DNA of 64,000 nt from Pachyseris speciosa (GCA_016490735.1 JAEMWC010001401.1:1-64000), one strand, 5' to 3'. Counted from the stretch's first letter, positions 26,780 through 36,075 are shown. Notes: generated by a model not told the origin, from the sequence alone. Numbers and translations: made by a program.

Positions 26780-27010
26780 TTATTTTATTTTACGTGGTCG
26801 ACCTCTCTTTCTTTTGATTAAACCACCAGTCTGGCTCACACTCTCAGTTCCACTCTTTCTCTTTTTCAAAAGTTCTATGATTTTGTCACCAGCTTTTTTG
26901 CCAGCATGTTCACCAATTGTTGTGGCTGCTTTTTTTCCAGCTGTTTTGATCATATCAGTCACAATACCTTCACCATGTTGTTCATATTTTTTAAACTCAA
27001 ACCGTTTCAT
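26780..27010 (-). CDS. Small basic AT-hook protein (core-like)
   Basis: A 76-residue lysine-rich protein. A helical middle (TAGKKAATTIGEHAGKKAGDKI) is followed by KRKRGRPRK, an AT-hook motif, at the C-terminus. Small basic DNA-binding proteins are expected between penton and capsid genes of adenovirus-like elements, where they condense the packaged genome; a core role is inferred from charge and place. Its ATG is in TATATG context, preceded by CCTAATA. It ends 22 bases before the capsid gene start. Confidence 0.65.
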   Translation of the reverse strand: MKRFEFKKYEQHGEGIVTDMIKTAGKKAATTIGEHAGKKAGDKIIELLKKRKSGTESVSQTGGLIKRKRGRPRKIK

Positions 27011-27023
27011 ATACTATTAGGTT

Positions 27024-27809
27024 TTATAATTCCACACTTCTCAAGAACAACTCAATATACCAATCTATCCCATTTAAATCGACTGGAGCTCTAGAAGAGT
27101 CTGTGACATAAAAGCGTATTGAGCTGATATTATGTGTTGAGACTGGATTCCATGAAAGAAAACGAGGTTTGTAAGTGAAAGGTAAACTTCTAACGAGATC
27201 TGTGACAGGAATAACAGCGATTGTATTTGTGCTATTTCCATCAACAATGCTATCTGTCACCAAATCACAATTGATATAAATTTCATCTACTCCTCTTGTA
27301 ATATCAGGTAGATTTGTTCCATATTCTGTGGCTGGAACTAATTTTGAATCGAAACCGATAAGTTTTCTGAAATCAAGATTCCTCAGATCCACACGATAAT
27401 TTTCATTGAGTTCAATCAAAATGCGATATGTTGACAAAACGAAATACATGTTAATACCATACTTGAATTTTGATTTGTCTGTTTCAGATGGATTCAGTAC
27501 ATGGCTGTTTTTTCTCATATACTCATGAATGTAACTATTGATATCGTCGTATGAATACATCCCGTTAACGAATGTTATTGTTTCCCAGTTTACACCTTTG
27601 TCATAGCTGTATTTCATTTGATTATTCCCAAAAATATCTCTGATATTGTACCAACTGTATGTCATATTGATGACATTCACAGCCATTTCATATTTCAAAT
27701 CATTCGTTAATTTAAGAGATGTATTGAATCTTTTTTTAAAATCATGACTCTTGCTGACACCAATTTTGTCTCTGTTTTTACTGTTGAATCGTAATGAAAT
27801 TTCTGTCAT
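27024..27809 (-). CDS. Minor capsid / penton-like protein (PX type), copy B
   Basis: A 261-residue protein, co-linear with the copy A protein (5741-6526), intact. The conserved blocks RFNSKNRDKIGVSKSHDF, INMTYSWYNI and DKGVNWETITFV are kept; differences are scattered and conservative. Penton-like vertex protein by family. The ATG is in TATATG with TATCTAATG upstream. It lies 6 bases after the coiled-coil gene stop. Confidence 0.8.
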   Translation of the reverse strand: MTEISLRFNSKNRDKIGVSKSHDFKKRFNTSLKLTNDLKYEMAVNVINMTYSWYNIRDIFGNNQMKYSYDKGVNWETITFVNGMYSYDDINSYIHEYMRKNSHVLNPSETDKSKFKYGINMYFVLSTYRILIELNENYRVDLRNLDFRKLIGFDSKLVPATEYGTNLPDITRGVDEIYINCDLVTDSIVDGNSTNTIAVIPVTDLVRSLPFTYKPRFLSWNPVSTHNISSIRFYVTDSSRAPVDLNGIDWYIELFLRSVEL

Positions 27810-27815
27810 ATACTT

Positions 27816-28661
27816 TTACATTAGATATTTCATCATTATTTTATTCAACTCACCTGTTTTCAGGATTCCCAGTCTGTTCAATGTATGCAATATTTTTGTG
27901 AATTCATTTTGAACATTTCTGCTGTTGTTGCCGGCTGAAATAGATCCACCAAGCAACTGTAGTCTTGAAAGCATGTCACCCAAAAATGCATCCCTTGAAC
28001 CCATGCCTGAACCAATAGTTTGTGCACCTTCCTCAACGGCGCCAATTCTTTTTCGGTACTTTTGCAGTAATTTGATCTCTTGAGTCAATTCATGTATCTT
28101 TTCTTTATTTTTATCCCTCTTCGTTTTGGTTTGTGATAGATGAGCTTTTTTTATTCCAACATCTTGGGTTAATTTACCAATCATTTTGTCATACTCATTA
28201 ATATCGATTTCACCATCCATATATGATTTAAATATCTGTGATGGAGGAGGCAATTTATGTTTCATCAATGTTTGAATATCCTCAAGTGAAAAACCTTTGT
28301 CAAGATTTGACTTATATGGTGCTTCTGTTTCAGTCATCATTTTAGGTTTGTAATCAATTGGTAATGTTGTTTTCATTGGTACTGATTCAGGTAACGTGTT
28401 CATCAGCATAAGATCTTCAAAACCAGATGTCAAGGCTTTTTGATTCTTTTTCAACTGTTTAATGACTTCATCCTGTTTTTCGTCGACACTTTCTTTCACA
28501 CTCTTCTGGACATCAATAGAGGGTTTCAGCAATTCTGATGTTGTATCATAAGCATCCTGTTTTCTGTATTCATAAGTCTTGATAACATCACGAACTTCTC
28601 TAGTTTTATTTCCGGCTTCAATTCCACTTTTAAGAAGCCTTTTCATTCGTTCTATATCCAT
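27816..28661 (-). CDS. Coiled-coil structural protein, copy B
   Basis: A 281-residue helical, charged protein, homologous to 6533-7411. I take the ATG at 28661 (MDIERMKRLLKSG), matching copy A; the frame is open two codons further to a TTG, which is not needed. The KRDKNKEKIHELTQEIKLLQKYRKRIG region is the strongest coiled-coil stretch. Relative to copy A a lysine-rich insert near residue 225 is absent. A structural or scaffold role is inferred from position. Confidence 0.65.
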   Translation of the reverse strand: MDIERMKRLLKSGIEAGNKTREVRDVIKTYEYRKQDAYDTTSELLKPSIDVQKSVKESVDEKQDEVIKQLKKNQKALTSGFEDLMLMNTLPESVPMKTTLPIDYKPKMMTETEAPYKSNLDKGFSLEDIQTLMKHKLPPPSQIFKSYMDGEIDINEYDKMIGKLTQDVGIKKAHLSQTKTKRDKNKEKIHELTQEIKLLQKYRKRIGAVEEGAQTIGSGMGSRDAFLGDMLSRLQLLGGSISAGNNSRNVQNEFTKILHTLNRLGILKTGELNKIMMKYLM

Positions 28662-28697
28662 ATACAATTGTGTTAGACTAATCTAAACTATTTACAT
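28662..28697. promoter_or_regulatory. Divergent promoter between coiled-coil and ATPase genes (copy B)
   Basis: Keeps the inverted pair GTTAGACTAATCTAAAC seen at 7422-7438. Confidence 0.45.
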
Positions 28698-29336
28698 ATG
28701 GAAATCCCTAATTATGATATTCAGGGTTTAAAGAATTCATTCAGACAGTTGTATCCGTATATGCCAAAAGACACTTTCAGGATGCTGCTGGCTGGTAATT
28801 CTGGATCTGGAAAGACAACATTGTTCATGCATCTGATTATGGAACCATTGGTTTATTATGATCAGATACATCTTTATGCAAAAAATTTGGATCAAGACAA
28901 GTATCAATATCTGCGGAAAGTAATGAATGAAATAAGCAGTCACATTGGATATCCTGCCTTGGTTTGCAGTCAAGAAGAGATATTGCCAGTTGAACAAATA
29001 AAAGACACAGATTTGCAGCGATTGGTTGTTTTTGATGATTTTGTCACTGATAAAAAACAAGATCAAATCATAAGCTATTTCATTCAGGGGAGACACAAGA
29101 ACTGTTCAGTCATATATCTCACACAATCATTCTATGGCTGTCCAAAATCCATCAGATTGAATTGCAGTCACTTCTGCCTTTATGATTTCCCATCCTCAAG
29201 AGAAAGGAACTTGATTGCACAGGAGCTTGGAATCGACAAGAAGAAATACATTGAAGCAACCAAAAAACCATATTCCTTCTGTTATGTTGACAAGCCGATG
29301 AAGACAATCAAGAGAAATTTTTATGGTGCTGTTTAA
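28698..29336 (+). CDS. Genome-packaging ATPase (FtsK/HerA, A32-like), copy B
   Basis: A 212-residue intact homologue of 7449-8090 with Walker A GNSGSGKTT, Walker B LVVFDDFVTD and the GRHKNCSVIYLTQSFYG segment. It packages element DNA into capsids. The sequence is highly conserved between copies, more so than fibres or Bro-N, as expected for the motor. Confidence 0.9.
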   Translation: MEIPNYDIQGLKNSFRQLYPYMPKDTFRMLLAGNSGSGKTTLFMHLIMEPLVYYDQIHLYAKNLDQDKYQYLRKVMNEISSHIGYPALVCSQEEILPVEQIKDTDLQRLVVFDDFVTDKKQDQIISYFIQGRHKNCSVIYLTQSFYGCPKSIRLNCSHFCLYDFPSSRERNLIAQELGIDKKKYIEATKKPYSFCYVDKPMKTIKRNFYGAV

Positions 29337-29352
29337 TCTAATCTAATATTAT

Positions 29353-29427
29353 ATGGCAATCAATAATTTCCAAAATGTTGAAAAACAGGAGAATCCAAAA
29401 ACAGAAAGAATCGAAAAATTAATCTAA
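29353..29427 (+). CDS. Possible 24-residue peptide before the fibre gene
   Basis: A tiny frame (MAINNFQNVEKQ...) starting in the TATATG context after TCTAATCTAA and ending in TCTAA that precedes the fibre start. It may be a real small peptide, a remnant of a duplicated fibre N-terminus, or chance. It has no equivalent in copy A, where the fibre ATG itself takes this place. Confidence 0.3.
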   Translation: MAINNFQNVEKQENPKTERIEKLI

Positions 29428-29439
29428 CAAGATGATATA

Positions 29440-32400
29440 ATGGGAGTTTTTAATGCTCAAATAAATCAAGATAAAACAGAAACTGGTACTGGTGAAAGAG
29501 GCCCAGCTGGTCCAATTGGTCCCAAAGGTGAAAAAGGTGATAGAGGTCCAGCTGGTCCAATTGGTCGAATGGGTCTTTCTGGTCCTGCTGGTAGAAAAGG
29601 TGATAAAGGAAATGGATTCAAATTAACACAAGATGGTAATTATGACATTGAAAATAAACGTTTGACAGATGTTGGTAATCCAGTAAATCATTATGATTCT
29701 GCTAACTTGGGATATGTTAATGATGCTGTTTTATCAATTGAAGGAACACGTGTTAATCCATTCAAATTTCTTCTTGAAGATGTATCAAAAACAACTATTC
29801 TCAGAAATGCGAATAATCTACAATTAGAAGTCTATAATAAAAGCCCTTACTCAATAAATAAAAAAGCCTTGTCTTTTATTATTCCTTCTGCTGGTTTTAC
29901 AACTATTCTTCGTTTTGATTTGTCACAATTGGAAGTTTCAAAGTACACTTTAGTTGTTGAGTTTTATACTGATGGTAATCCAAACAATGCAACAGTTGAT
30001 GACGACAATCTGTCATCTAATTTAATTGAAAGAAAGAATTCAATAAAAAGAGCATTTCCAAAGACTCATCTTGTTGATGGTTATCTCAAGAGAATATTCT
30101 TCCTTGAAAAAACAAGTCATGGTTCCACATCAATGGAGTTATTGTTGATTTCGCCATATTTACAAAATAATAAAAAACATCATGTCATAGTTTATGGTGT
30201 TTATGGATTTTCTAATATCATTTTATCACATATTCACGACTCAGTGTATGAAATTGAAAACGGCAATGTTGCTTTTGGTGGTAATATTGACATGAAATTG
30301 AACAAAATCCTCAACCTGCAGGATAACCCCTCAAACCCACAAGACGCTGTGAACAAAAAGTATGTTGATAATAAAACAGCTGATTTCCTTAATAAAAACA
30401 CTGGTGGTGTAATTTATGCACCTGTTAGCATGAATAGAAATGATCTGTTTGGCATACCAGATAACCCAAGATTCGGTTATTCAGCTGTAAATAGAAACTA
30501 TGTGAACAATAATTTTTTGAAACTAAATGGAAGTGTTGCGATGACTTCTGATTTGAATCTTGGAGGTAACAAATTGACTAATGTATCAACACCAACAGCA
30601 AACAATGATGCAGCCACAAAGGGGTATGTTGATACTGAAATTGCTGGAATTACTGGCATTGATGTTTCACCATTTCTTAAAAAAGATGGAAGTGTTGCAA
30701 TGACCGGTGATCTTGTCATGGGTGACAATAAAATAACAAATGTTGGATCTCCAAACTCTGATAAAGATTCTGCCAACAAAAAGTATGTTGATGACCTTGT
30801 TTTTTCAGCATCAGGAGCTCAACGCAACCCATTCGCTTTTCTGTTAAAAGACAAATCCAAGTCTTCTGTAGTTAGTGGTGTGGAAAACCTTCAAATTGAG
30901 AATTTTGACAGATCACCTTATCATATAAACAAGTCGTCATTGTCTTTTTTCATCAAACGGAGAGGCAACTTTACATCCAAAATTCGTTTTAATGTTTCAT
31001 CTTTGAGAAACAGTCAGTACACTTTTGTTGTTGAGTTTTACTCACCATCAGACCCACGCCAAGCTACAATTGGGCTCGATCTTCGCACATTGAACATACG
31101 AGATGCGGGACAGCCATTTCAAAAACCTTTTCTCAAAACCCCGTATGTTGATGGTTATATGAAGAAGCTTTTCCAAATCGAAAAAACTGGTGGCGGTCAA
31201 GCGTCAATTGATGTTTTACTTTTTAGCACAGCTCCTGCGTCTAACACCAAAACACATATCATTGTTTATGGGGCCTATGGCTATCATACCAATTTGTCTT
31301 ACTTTCTCCATGACCCGGCTTATGAAATTGAAAACGGTCATGTTGCATTTGGCAGTAATATTGACATGAAACTAAACAAAATCCTCAACCTGCAGGATAA
31401 CCCCTCAAACCCACAAGATGCTGTAAACAAAAGTTATGTGGACCAGAGGTTGCAAACCAAACTCGATACGGTTGCACAACAAAATCTAAATATGAACAAC
31501 AATGCCATTACTGATCTTGCTCCACCCGTAAATTTAGATGATGCGGTTACAAAAAGATATACTGACGAATATTTTCTTCGACGAGACGGTTCGACTGCAA
31601 TGTATGGCGATTTGTCGATGGGTGGAAATAGAGTGACTAATTTAGCGGACCCTTCGAATGAAACTGATGCAGCGAACTTCAGAGTTTTAAATCAAGCTTC
31701 ACAAACCATTAGAGCAAACACTTTATTATTGAATGGAACAAATGCGATGGCAGCGGATATGAAACTTGGAGGGCATAAAATCATTGACTTAAAAGAAGGA
31801 ACAAATAAAACTGATGCCGTAAATTTAGATCAATTAGAAAAAAGTCATATTTCATCTGCTTCTCATCCAAAGAATGCTTTCAAATGTTTGATGAATGATA
31901 TCGATGAAATTAGCACTGAATATGGCTTGAAAGTCAATGGATATGTCAATTTACCTCGTTCACCACATTTGATTTCAAAAAAGGTCATTGATATAGACTT
32001 AAATAAAGAAGCTAATCATATTTACAGAGCTAGAATTGGATTTAATATGTACACAATAAGAGATGGAAAATACACTTTCATTCTTGAATGGCTATTTCCT
32101 GATTATGAAGGAATGAATCTTAGTAGTGTAACATTCAGTGCAACTGGTGGAATTACAATTCATAAAACTGTAGGGAGAAAATTTGATAACAGAAATGAAG
32201 ATCATTCGAGATATTTATTATGGATTGAAAAACCATCAGCAAGTTCACCACCTGAATATTTATATTGTACGATTCATATTAATGCTAACCCAACTTATCC
32301 AAATAAGTACAAAGTTCATTGTGTTGCATATGGTATTGATTTCGAAGCAGTAGACGTTCCATCAAGTGTTTACGACTTCGCAGAAGCTTATAAAATCGTG

Positions 32401-33087
32401 AATGAAGAAATCCAATTACAAACTGATTTAGATTTAAATGGTTTTGATGTGAAAGAAAATGAAAATTGGTTGTTTGGTGGAGACAATGGCGAATTGACAA
32501 TGCTGAATAATATTAATATGAACACTTATCTGATAAAAGAGGCCAAACTTGGTGGTGATTTAAATCTGAATGGCTATAGAATTCATAATAATAGTTTGAA
32601 TCTATTTCGTTCAAGTGTCACAGGCGTAATTATGGAAACAGCTTTCGATCTCGGAGGATTTGCTCTTTACAGGCCGAAATTAGGAGGTGATCTAAATTTG
32701 AATGGGAATGGAATAATCGGTCAAATACAATATTTAAATTGCTCTGTCAAAGCCAAACGAGGACATAATAAGAATGCTTTAAAGCCTGTATTGATAAATG
32801 GCGCTGATTTTTTAGTCATTCATAACAATAACTTTCATATTAAGAAAATGTATATCATACAAGGAACAAAACCCGGAATATTCTACTTCAAGACAAAAGC
32901 TGAAGGTGGTGGGCCTTTGCCAGTACCAGCAACAATTTTTGAATACAGACATAATGCTGCGGGTAGAAACATCACAACGGTTGACGTCAATAAATCATTA
33001 TCGAGAGGCTATTTAATCATTGATTATTCACATCCCAGTAGTGGAGAATTTGATACAGCATTCACACTTGAAGTAATTATGAATTAA
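29440..33087 (+). CDS. Long collagen-like fibre / attachment protein
   Basis: A 1215-residue intact protein. The N-terminus [11 protein letters not shown] is followed by about 15 collagen-like Gly-X-Y triplets ([19 protein letters not shown] type). Many copies of a phage tail-fibre-like repeat follow (LNGNxITNL...DAVNKKYVD). These alternate with three modules of about 190-200 residues carrying NPFKFLLED / YTFVVEF / [10 protein letters not shown] / [15 protein letters not shown]. The C-terminus is a compact domain after residue 1100. It is probably a trimeric spike anchored to the penton by its N-terminal peptide. It lies downstream of the ATPase, with TCTAACA upstream of the ATG. Confidence 0.8.
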   Translation: MGVFNAQINQDKTETGTGERGPAGPIGPKGEKGDRGPAGPIGRMGLSGPAGRKGDKGNGFKLTQDGNYDIENKRLTDVGNPVNHYDSANLGYVNDAVLSIEGTRVNPFKFLLEDVSKTTILRNANNLQLEVYNKSPYSINKKALSFIIPSAGFTTILRFDLSQLEVSKYTLVVEFYTDGNPNNATVDDDNLSSNLIERKNSIKRAFPKTHLVDGYLKRIFFLEKTSHGSTSMELLLISPYLQNNKKHHVIVYGVYGFSNIILSHIHDSVYEIENGNVAFGGNIDMKLNKILNLQDNPSNPQDAVNKKYVDNKTADFLNKNTGGVIYAPVSMNRNDLFGIPDNPRFGYSAVNRNYVNNNFLKLNGSVAMTSDLNLGGNKLTNVSTPTANNDAATKGYVDTEIAGITGIDVSPFLKKDGSVAMTGDLVMGDNKITNVGSPNSDKDSANKKYVDDLVFSASGAQRNPFAFLLKDKSKSSVVSGVENLQIENFDRSPYHINKSSLSFFIKRRGNFTSKIRFNVSSLRNSQYTFVVEFYSPSDPRQATIGLDLRTLNIRDAGQPFQKPFLKTPYVDGYMKKLFQIEKTGGGQASIDVLLFSTAPASNTKTHIIVYGAYGYHTNLSYFLHDPAYEIENGHVAFGSNIDMKLNKILNLQDNPSNPQDAVNKSYVDQRLQTKLDTVAQQNLNMNNNAITDLAPPVNLDDAVTKRYTDEYFLRRDGSTAMYGDLSMGGNRVTNLADPSNETDAANFRVLNQASQTIRANTLLLNGTNAMAADMKLGGHKIIDLKEGTNKTDAVNLDQLEKSHISSASHPKNAFKCLMNDIDEISTEYGLKVNGYVNLPRSPHLISKKVIDIDLNKEANHIYRARIGFNMYTIRDGKYTFILEWLFPDYEGMNLSSVTFSATGGITIHKTVGRKFDNRNEDHSRYLLWIEKPSASSPPEYLYCTIHINANPTYPNKYKVHCVAYGIDFEAVDVPSSVYDFAEAYKIVNEEIQLQTDLDLNGFDVKENENWLFGGDNGELTMLNNINMNTYLIKEAKLGGDLNLNGYRIHNNSLNLFRSSVTGVIMETAFDLGGFALYRPKLGGDLNLNGNGIIGQIQYLNCSVKAKRGHNKNALKPVLINGADFLVIHNNNFHIKKMYIIQGTKPGIFYFKTKAEGGGPLPVPATIFEYRHNAAGRNITTVDVNKSLSRGYLIIDYSHPSSGEFDTAFTLEVIMN

Positions 33088-33103
33088 TCTAAAATAATAT
33101 TAT

Positions 33104-34114
33104 ATGGGAGTTTTTAATTCTCCACAAAATCAAGATAATAAAGGTGATAAAGGCGATACTGGTGCAATTGGTCCTAAAGGTGATAATGGAAATGGTTTTA
33201 TATTAACACAAGATGGTCACTATGATCTTGGAAACAAACATTTGACTAATGTAAAAGCAGGCAATGATTCTGATCATGTTGTAATCAAATCACAAGTTTC
33301 AGATATTGTCAGAGATAGTTTTTTGGATTTGTGGGTTTCTGAATTCATCAGATTATACTCTAAATGTACTTATCAAATCGACAGAGCGAATAATAATTTT
33401 CTAGATATGAATGCAAACAGAAAAGTTGAAACATTGTACGATCTCTCGAATGAAGAAAATAATGCAACGCAACCGACTTTGAACATAAGACCCACTGTTT
33501 GTACCAAGGCTGAGAAACATAATGGACGTTATTATTTAGACTTTAATGGATCACAGAGAATGATAAGTCAAATCAATTTAAATAATAATGCTGTTAATAT
33601 CTTCATTGTTTATAAATTAAATTCAAATACAGGTGGAAGTCCATGGAAAAATGGTCTTTTTGGTCATGATAATAGAGGTTATGATAAGTTTGTCAGCTAT
33701 TACAATGGTTCAAATTTAGTTATAAGTGGTGTTGATCAATCAAATTGTGTATATTTTGGTCCAGCAGCATCTATACAGAACTTCAGAAAGATATCTGATT
33801 ATTCCTCAAATGATTTGGGTCAAATAAATGTTTGGCACTGCTTGTCTGTTCACTGGGATAATTTATCTTCTCCAAAAACAAACACAAGTAAAATCTATTG
33901 GAATAAAAAACATATTGGAAGTTTTACAGCGGCTAACAGAAGTGGTAGTCGGCAAATGACTTTTGGTGATTTGAATCCTAGCTCCATCGCATCTCTTGAC
34001 GGTAGTGTTATTTTTTTCTGTGTGTACTTGGATTCTATATTAGACGAAAAAACAATTTCAGATCATCATCAAATTTTAATCCAACGATATAATATAAATG
34101 AACAAAATAATTAG
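33104..34114 (+). CDS. Short collagen-like fibre with laminin-G/lectin-like head
   Basis: A 336-residue protein: N-terminal MGVFNSPQNQD anchor peptide, five or six collagen-like triplets, one tail-fibre-type turn (LTQDGHYDLGNKHLTNV), then a domain of about 230 residues with YYLDFNGSQRMISQ, a hydrophobic VNIFIVYKL strand and GSFTAANRS, typical of concanavalin A-like/laminin G sandwich folds. It is likely a second receptor-binding spike. It overlaps the next gene by 17 bases. Its copy A counterpart has a different head and a stop codon. Confidence 0.7.
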   Translation: MGVFNSPQNQDNKGDKGDTGAIGPKGDNGNGFILTQDGHYDLGNKHLTNVKAGNDSDHVVIKSQVSDIVRDSFLDLWVSEFIRLYSKCTYQIDRANNNFLDMNANRKVETLYDLSNEENNATQPTLNIRPTVCTKAEKHNGRYYLDFNGSQRMISQINLNNNAVNIFIVYKLNSNTGGSPWKNGLFGHDNRGYDKFVSYYNGSNLVISGVDQSNCVYFGPAASIQNFRKISDYSSNDLGQINVWHCLSVHWDNLSSPKTNTSKIYWNKKHIGSFTAANRSGSRQMTFGDLNPSSIASLDGSVIFFCVYLDSILDEKTISDHHQILIQRYNINEQNN

Positions 34115-34517
34115 ATATGTGAGATGGTTTACTCGGGATGCCGAACGGAAAAACCCTGGTGTTGACAAGAGGATTTTGAAATCAGCTTTGGTTTATCAGT
34201 TTCTATATCACAAACATTTTAACAAGTATGTTGAGGTTAGAGACATTATCCAGGAGCATATAGGCATTGGATTAATCGGTCCCGGTGAAGGCTGCTTAAC
34301 ACATTTTTTGGAGCATACTCTTGGTTGGATTGATACATTACAGACACATGGCATATTACACGATGCCTTCGGTAGGTTTTATGTCAAACATTCACTTGAC
34401 AGAGGATATTCTTATGCTTTCCCCCGTTTCATGACAACGAAATTTAACAAATTGTCACCTCTAAGTGGACAATTGTCTGGTTTGTGGTACTGTGTGTTGA
34501 ACAGAATCGTTATATAA
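34098..34517 (+). CDS. Conserved GPG/HD-motif protein, copy B
   Basis: A 139-residue homologue of 12851-13273. Its most conserved part is GIGLIGPGEGCLTHFLE then TLGWIDTLQTHGILHDAFGRFY; the termini are far more divergent. This pattern suggests an active or binding site containing the HD pair. No family recognised with certainty. Its start overlaps the end of the fibre gene by 17 bases, a tight arrangement. Confidence 0.6.
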   Translation: MNKIIRYVRWFTRDAERKNPGVDKRILKSALVYQFLYHKHFNKYVEVRDIIQEHIGIGLIGPGEGCLTHFLEHTLGWIDTLQTHGILHDAFGRFYVKHSLDRGYSYAFPRFMTTKFNKLSPLSGQLSGLWYCVLNRIVI

Positions 34518-34526
34518 GCAATAAAT

Positions 34527-35012
34527 ATGAAAGAGCGAAAAAGCATATTCAGCTGGAACCATATTTCAGGTGAATTAACAGAAGATCAGGTAAATGAATT
34601 AAAATCCTATTACCGAACATATCACAGAAAGTGTTGGGCTTATAAACAAGCTGTTAAACGGTTCAAAAAATGGAAATTACTGGGGAATTCAGCATCCATT
34701 ATATTTGCAACTGGCGGTCTTGCCGCAAGTATTTCGACTGGTGGTGTTAGTTTAGTTGCCATCAGTACAGTATCACTTTTAATACAAGGTTGGATGAAAC
34801 ACAAGAACCTTGACATGAAAATACAGAATTGTACATATGCTTATCAAAGCTACCAGCATCTTCTCAATACAATAAAAGAAACCATGAGAAGCGGTAATTT
34901 TGATAATTCCAGCATACACAATACAATGAAGAACATAGACGATTATGTTGTTGATAATAGTCCAATTATTGATAAGTACCTACTGAAATATGATGAAAAA
35001 TTCACTGTTTGA
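34527..35012 (+). CDS. Two-helix membrane protein
   Basis: A 161-residue protein. A basic N-terminal half (SYYRTYHRKCWAYKQAVKRFKKWK) is followed by two hydrophobic segments (about 50-66 and 72-87) with small residues (GGLAASISTGGVSLVAIS), then a soluble helical tail. It looks like a small membrane protein with a helical hairpin; a viroporin-like or envelope role cannot be told from the sequence. Convergent with the zinc-ribbon gene, overlapping by 11 bases. Confidence 0.6.
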   Translation: MKERKSIFSWNHISGELTEDQVNELKSYYRTYHRKCWAYKQAVKRFKKWKLLGNSASIIFATGGLAASISTGGVSLVAISTVSLLIQGWMKHKNLDMKIQNCTYAYQSYQHLLNTIKETMRSGNFDNSSIHNTMKNIDDYVVDNSPIIDKYLLKYDEKFTV

Positions 35013-35685
35013 TAATACGAATAATCTTATCAAATATTAACAATAGAATCTCAACCCAATATTGATTATAAAATTTCAGTGTTTTCTTTGAGTTGGTTAA
35101 TATGATATACTCATAAGGCAGATCCATCATCATAAACAATTGTTTCAGAATGAATTTGGTGTTTATCATTCTTTTACGATTCTTATTCACCGAAGGGATG
35201 ATAGTGTCTATCTCCTTGAATATTCTTAATATTTTACCCTTATCTTTTACTGAAATTTGAAATCTATTCTTGCAACATATACCATTTATCACATTTTCAA
35301 TATGGTACTTCCGATGATATATAGATTTCCGCTTTATTTTATACATATTATTATGAAAGTCAACGTACTCCTTACAATAATCATAACCATGGACTGAACC
35401 ACAATTTGTACAAACATTTTCACCATTGTCATTAATCATTTTCTGATTATCACAACATGGTTCATTTTTGACACTATGTTCTGCTATCTTCTGATCACAT
35501 AAAGGACATATTAGATATTTTTCTACTTCAACAAAATATTCGTGAATATCTGGATTACAAAAATCATTTACCATCTGGCTACCTGATCCAATATTTTTCT
35601 GACTCAGGCCATTTACCATCTGGCTACCTGACCTGATTTGAGAGGGCTTTTCCAAGGCCCGGAGATTTCTTTCTTCATTCTCCAT
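35002..35685 (-). CDS. VLTF3-like zinc-ribbon protein with TIR-encoded leader
   Basis: A 227-residue protein. The first 41 residues (MENEERNLRALEKPSQIRSG and on) are encoded by the terminal repeat and equal the polymerase N-terminus. Then come a zinc-ribbon array (CPLC, CC, CTNCGSVHGYDY), a basic YHRKYHIENVI segment and a helical end like that of copy A (about 187 residues). The arrangement resembles poxvirus VLTF3-type late transcription factors. In copy A the same protein starts at its own ATG, so the leader here is an addition made by extension of the terminal repeat into the gene. Expression would use the same promoter as the polymerase. Confidence 0.6.
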   Translation of the reverse strand: MENEERNLRALEKPSQIRSGSQMVNGLSQKNIGSGSQMVNDFCNPDIHEYFVEVEKYLICPLCDQKIAEHSVKNEPCCDNQKMINDNGENVCTNCGSVHGYDYCKEYVDFHNNMYKIKRKSIYHRKYHIENVINGICCKNRFQISVKDKGKILRIFKEIDTIIPSVNKNRKRMINTKFILKQLFMMMDLPYEYIILTNSKKTLKFYNQYWVEILLLIFDKIIRIIKQ

Positions 35686-36014
35686 AATAACCTAAAGCGA
35701 CATGTCCTTAAGTGTTTTTTATATCATAAAGTACTTAAATAGATGACCTTGACCTTGGCAAAAAGTGTGCTGGATCACGTGACCTTGACCTTGGCAAAAA
35801 AGTGTGCTGTTTTGAAAAATTGCACAATTTTATGGAAAATGTGCTAGATCACCCATGTACTGTTTTTCCGAGAAAGTTACACATGGTAATTTTCCGAGAA
35901 ATTGAACCAACTGATTTCAAAAATGTGACCTTGACCTTGGGAAAAAGTGTGCTGTTTTGAAAAATTGCACAATTTTATGGAAAATGTGCCAGATCACCCA
36001 TGTACTATACTACT
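35563..36014. repeat. Right terminal inverted repeat of copy B
   Basis: Reverse complement of 16537-16982 with about six extra bases near 35910-35925. It ends TGTACTATACTACT. Confidence 0.93.
35686..35937 (-). promoter_or_regulatory. Second copy of the TIR promoter, driving the zinc-ribbon gene
   Basis: The mirrored AGGTCA direct repeats lie at 35744-35755, 35780-35791 and 35926-35937, with the TATA box between them and the ATG at 35685. The same elements lie before the polymerase, so both end genes should be controlled alike. Confidence 0.55.
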
Positions 36015-36075
36015 GAAGTCTGAAGTCTGAAGTCTGAAGTCTGAAGTCTGAAGTCTGAAGTCTGAAGTCTAAAGT
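36015..36075. repeat. GAAGTCT heptanucleotide array (target of copy B)
   Basis: About eight copies of GAAGTCT, the last slightly altered. It continues the two to three copies left of copy B (16516-16536), so the Polinton split one array. The first six bases are the right target duplication. Confidence 0.92.

Larger units (their letters stand above)
16537..36014. mobile_element. Complete Polinton/Maverick element, copy B (19.5 kb)
   Basis: Bounded by terminal inverted repeats of about 450 bp beginning AGTAGTATAGTACA, with a 6-bp duplication outside. It encodes all hallmark modules: protein-primed family B polymerase, DDE integrase, adenain-like protease, packaging ATPase, double jelly-roll capsid protein and penton-like protein. 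The capsid protein and protease genes are frameshifted, so it is probably not autonomous as assembled, though the breaks are small. The polymerase is at the left end reading inward and the zinc-ribbon gene at the right end reading inward. Confidence 0.95.
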
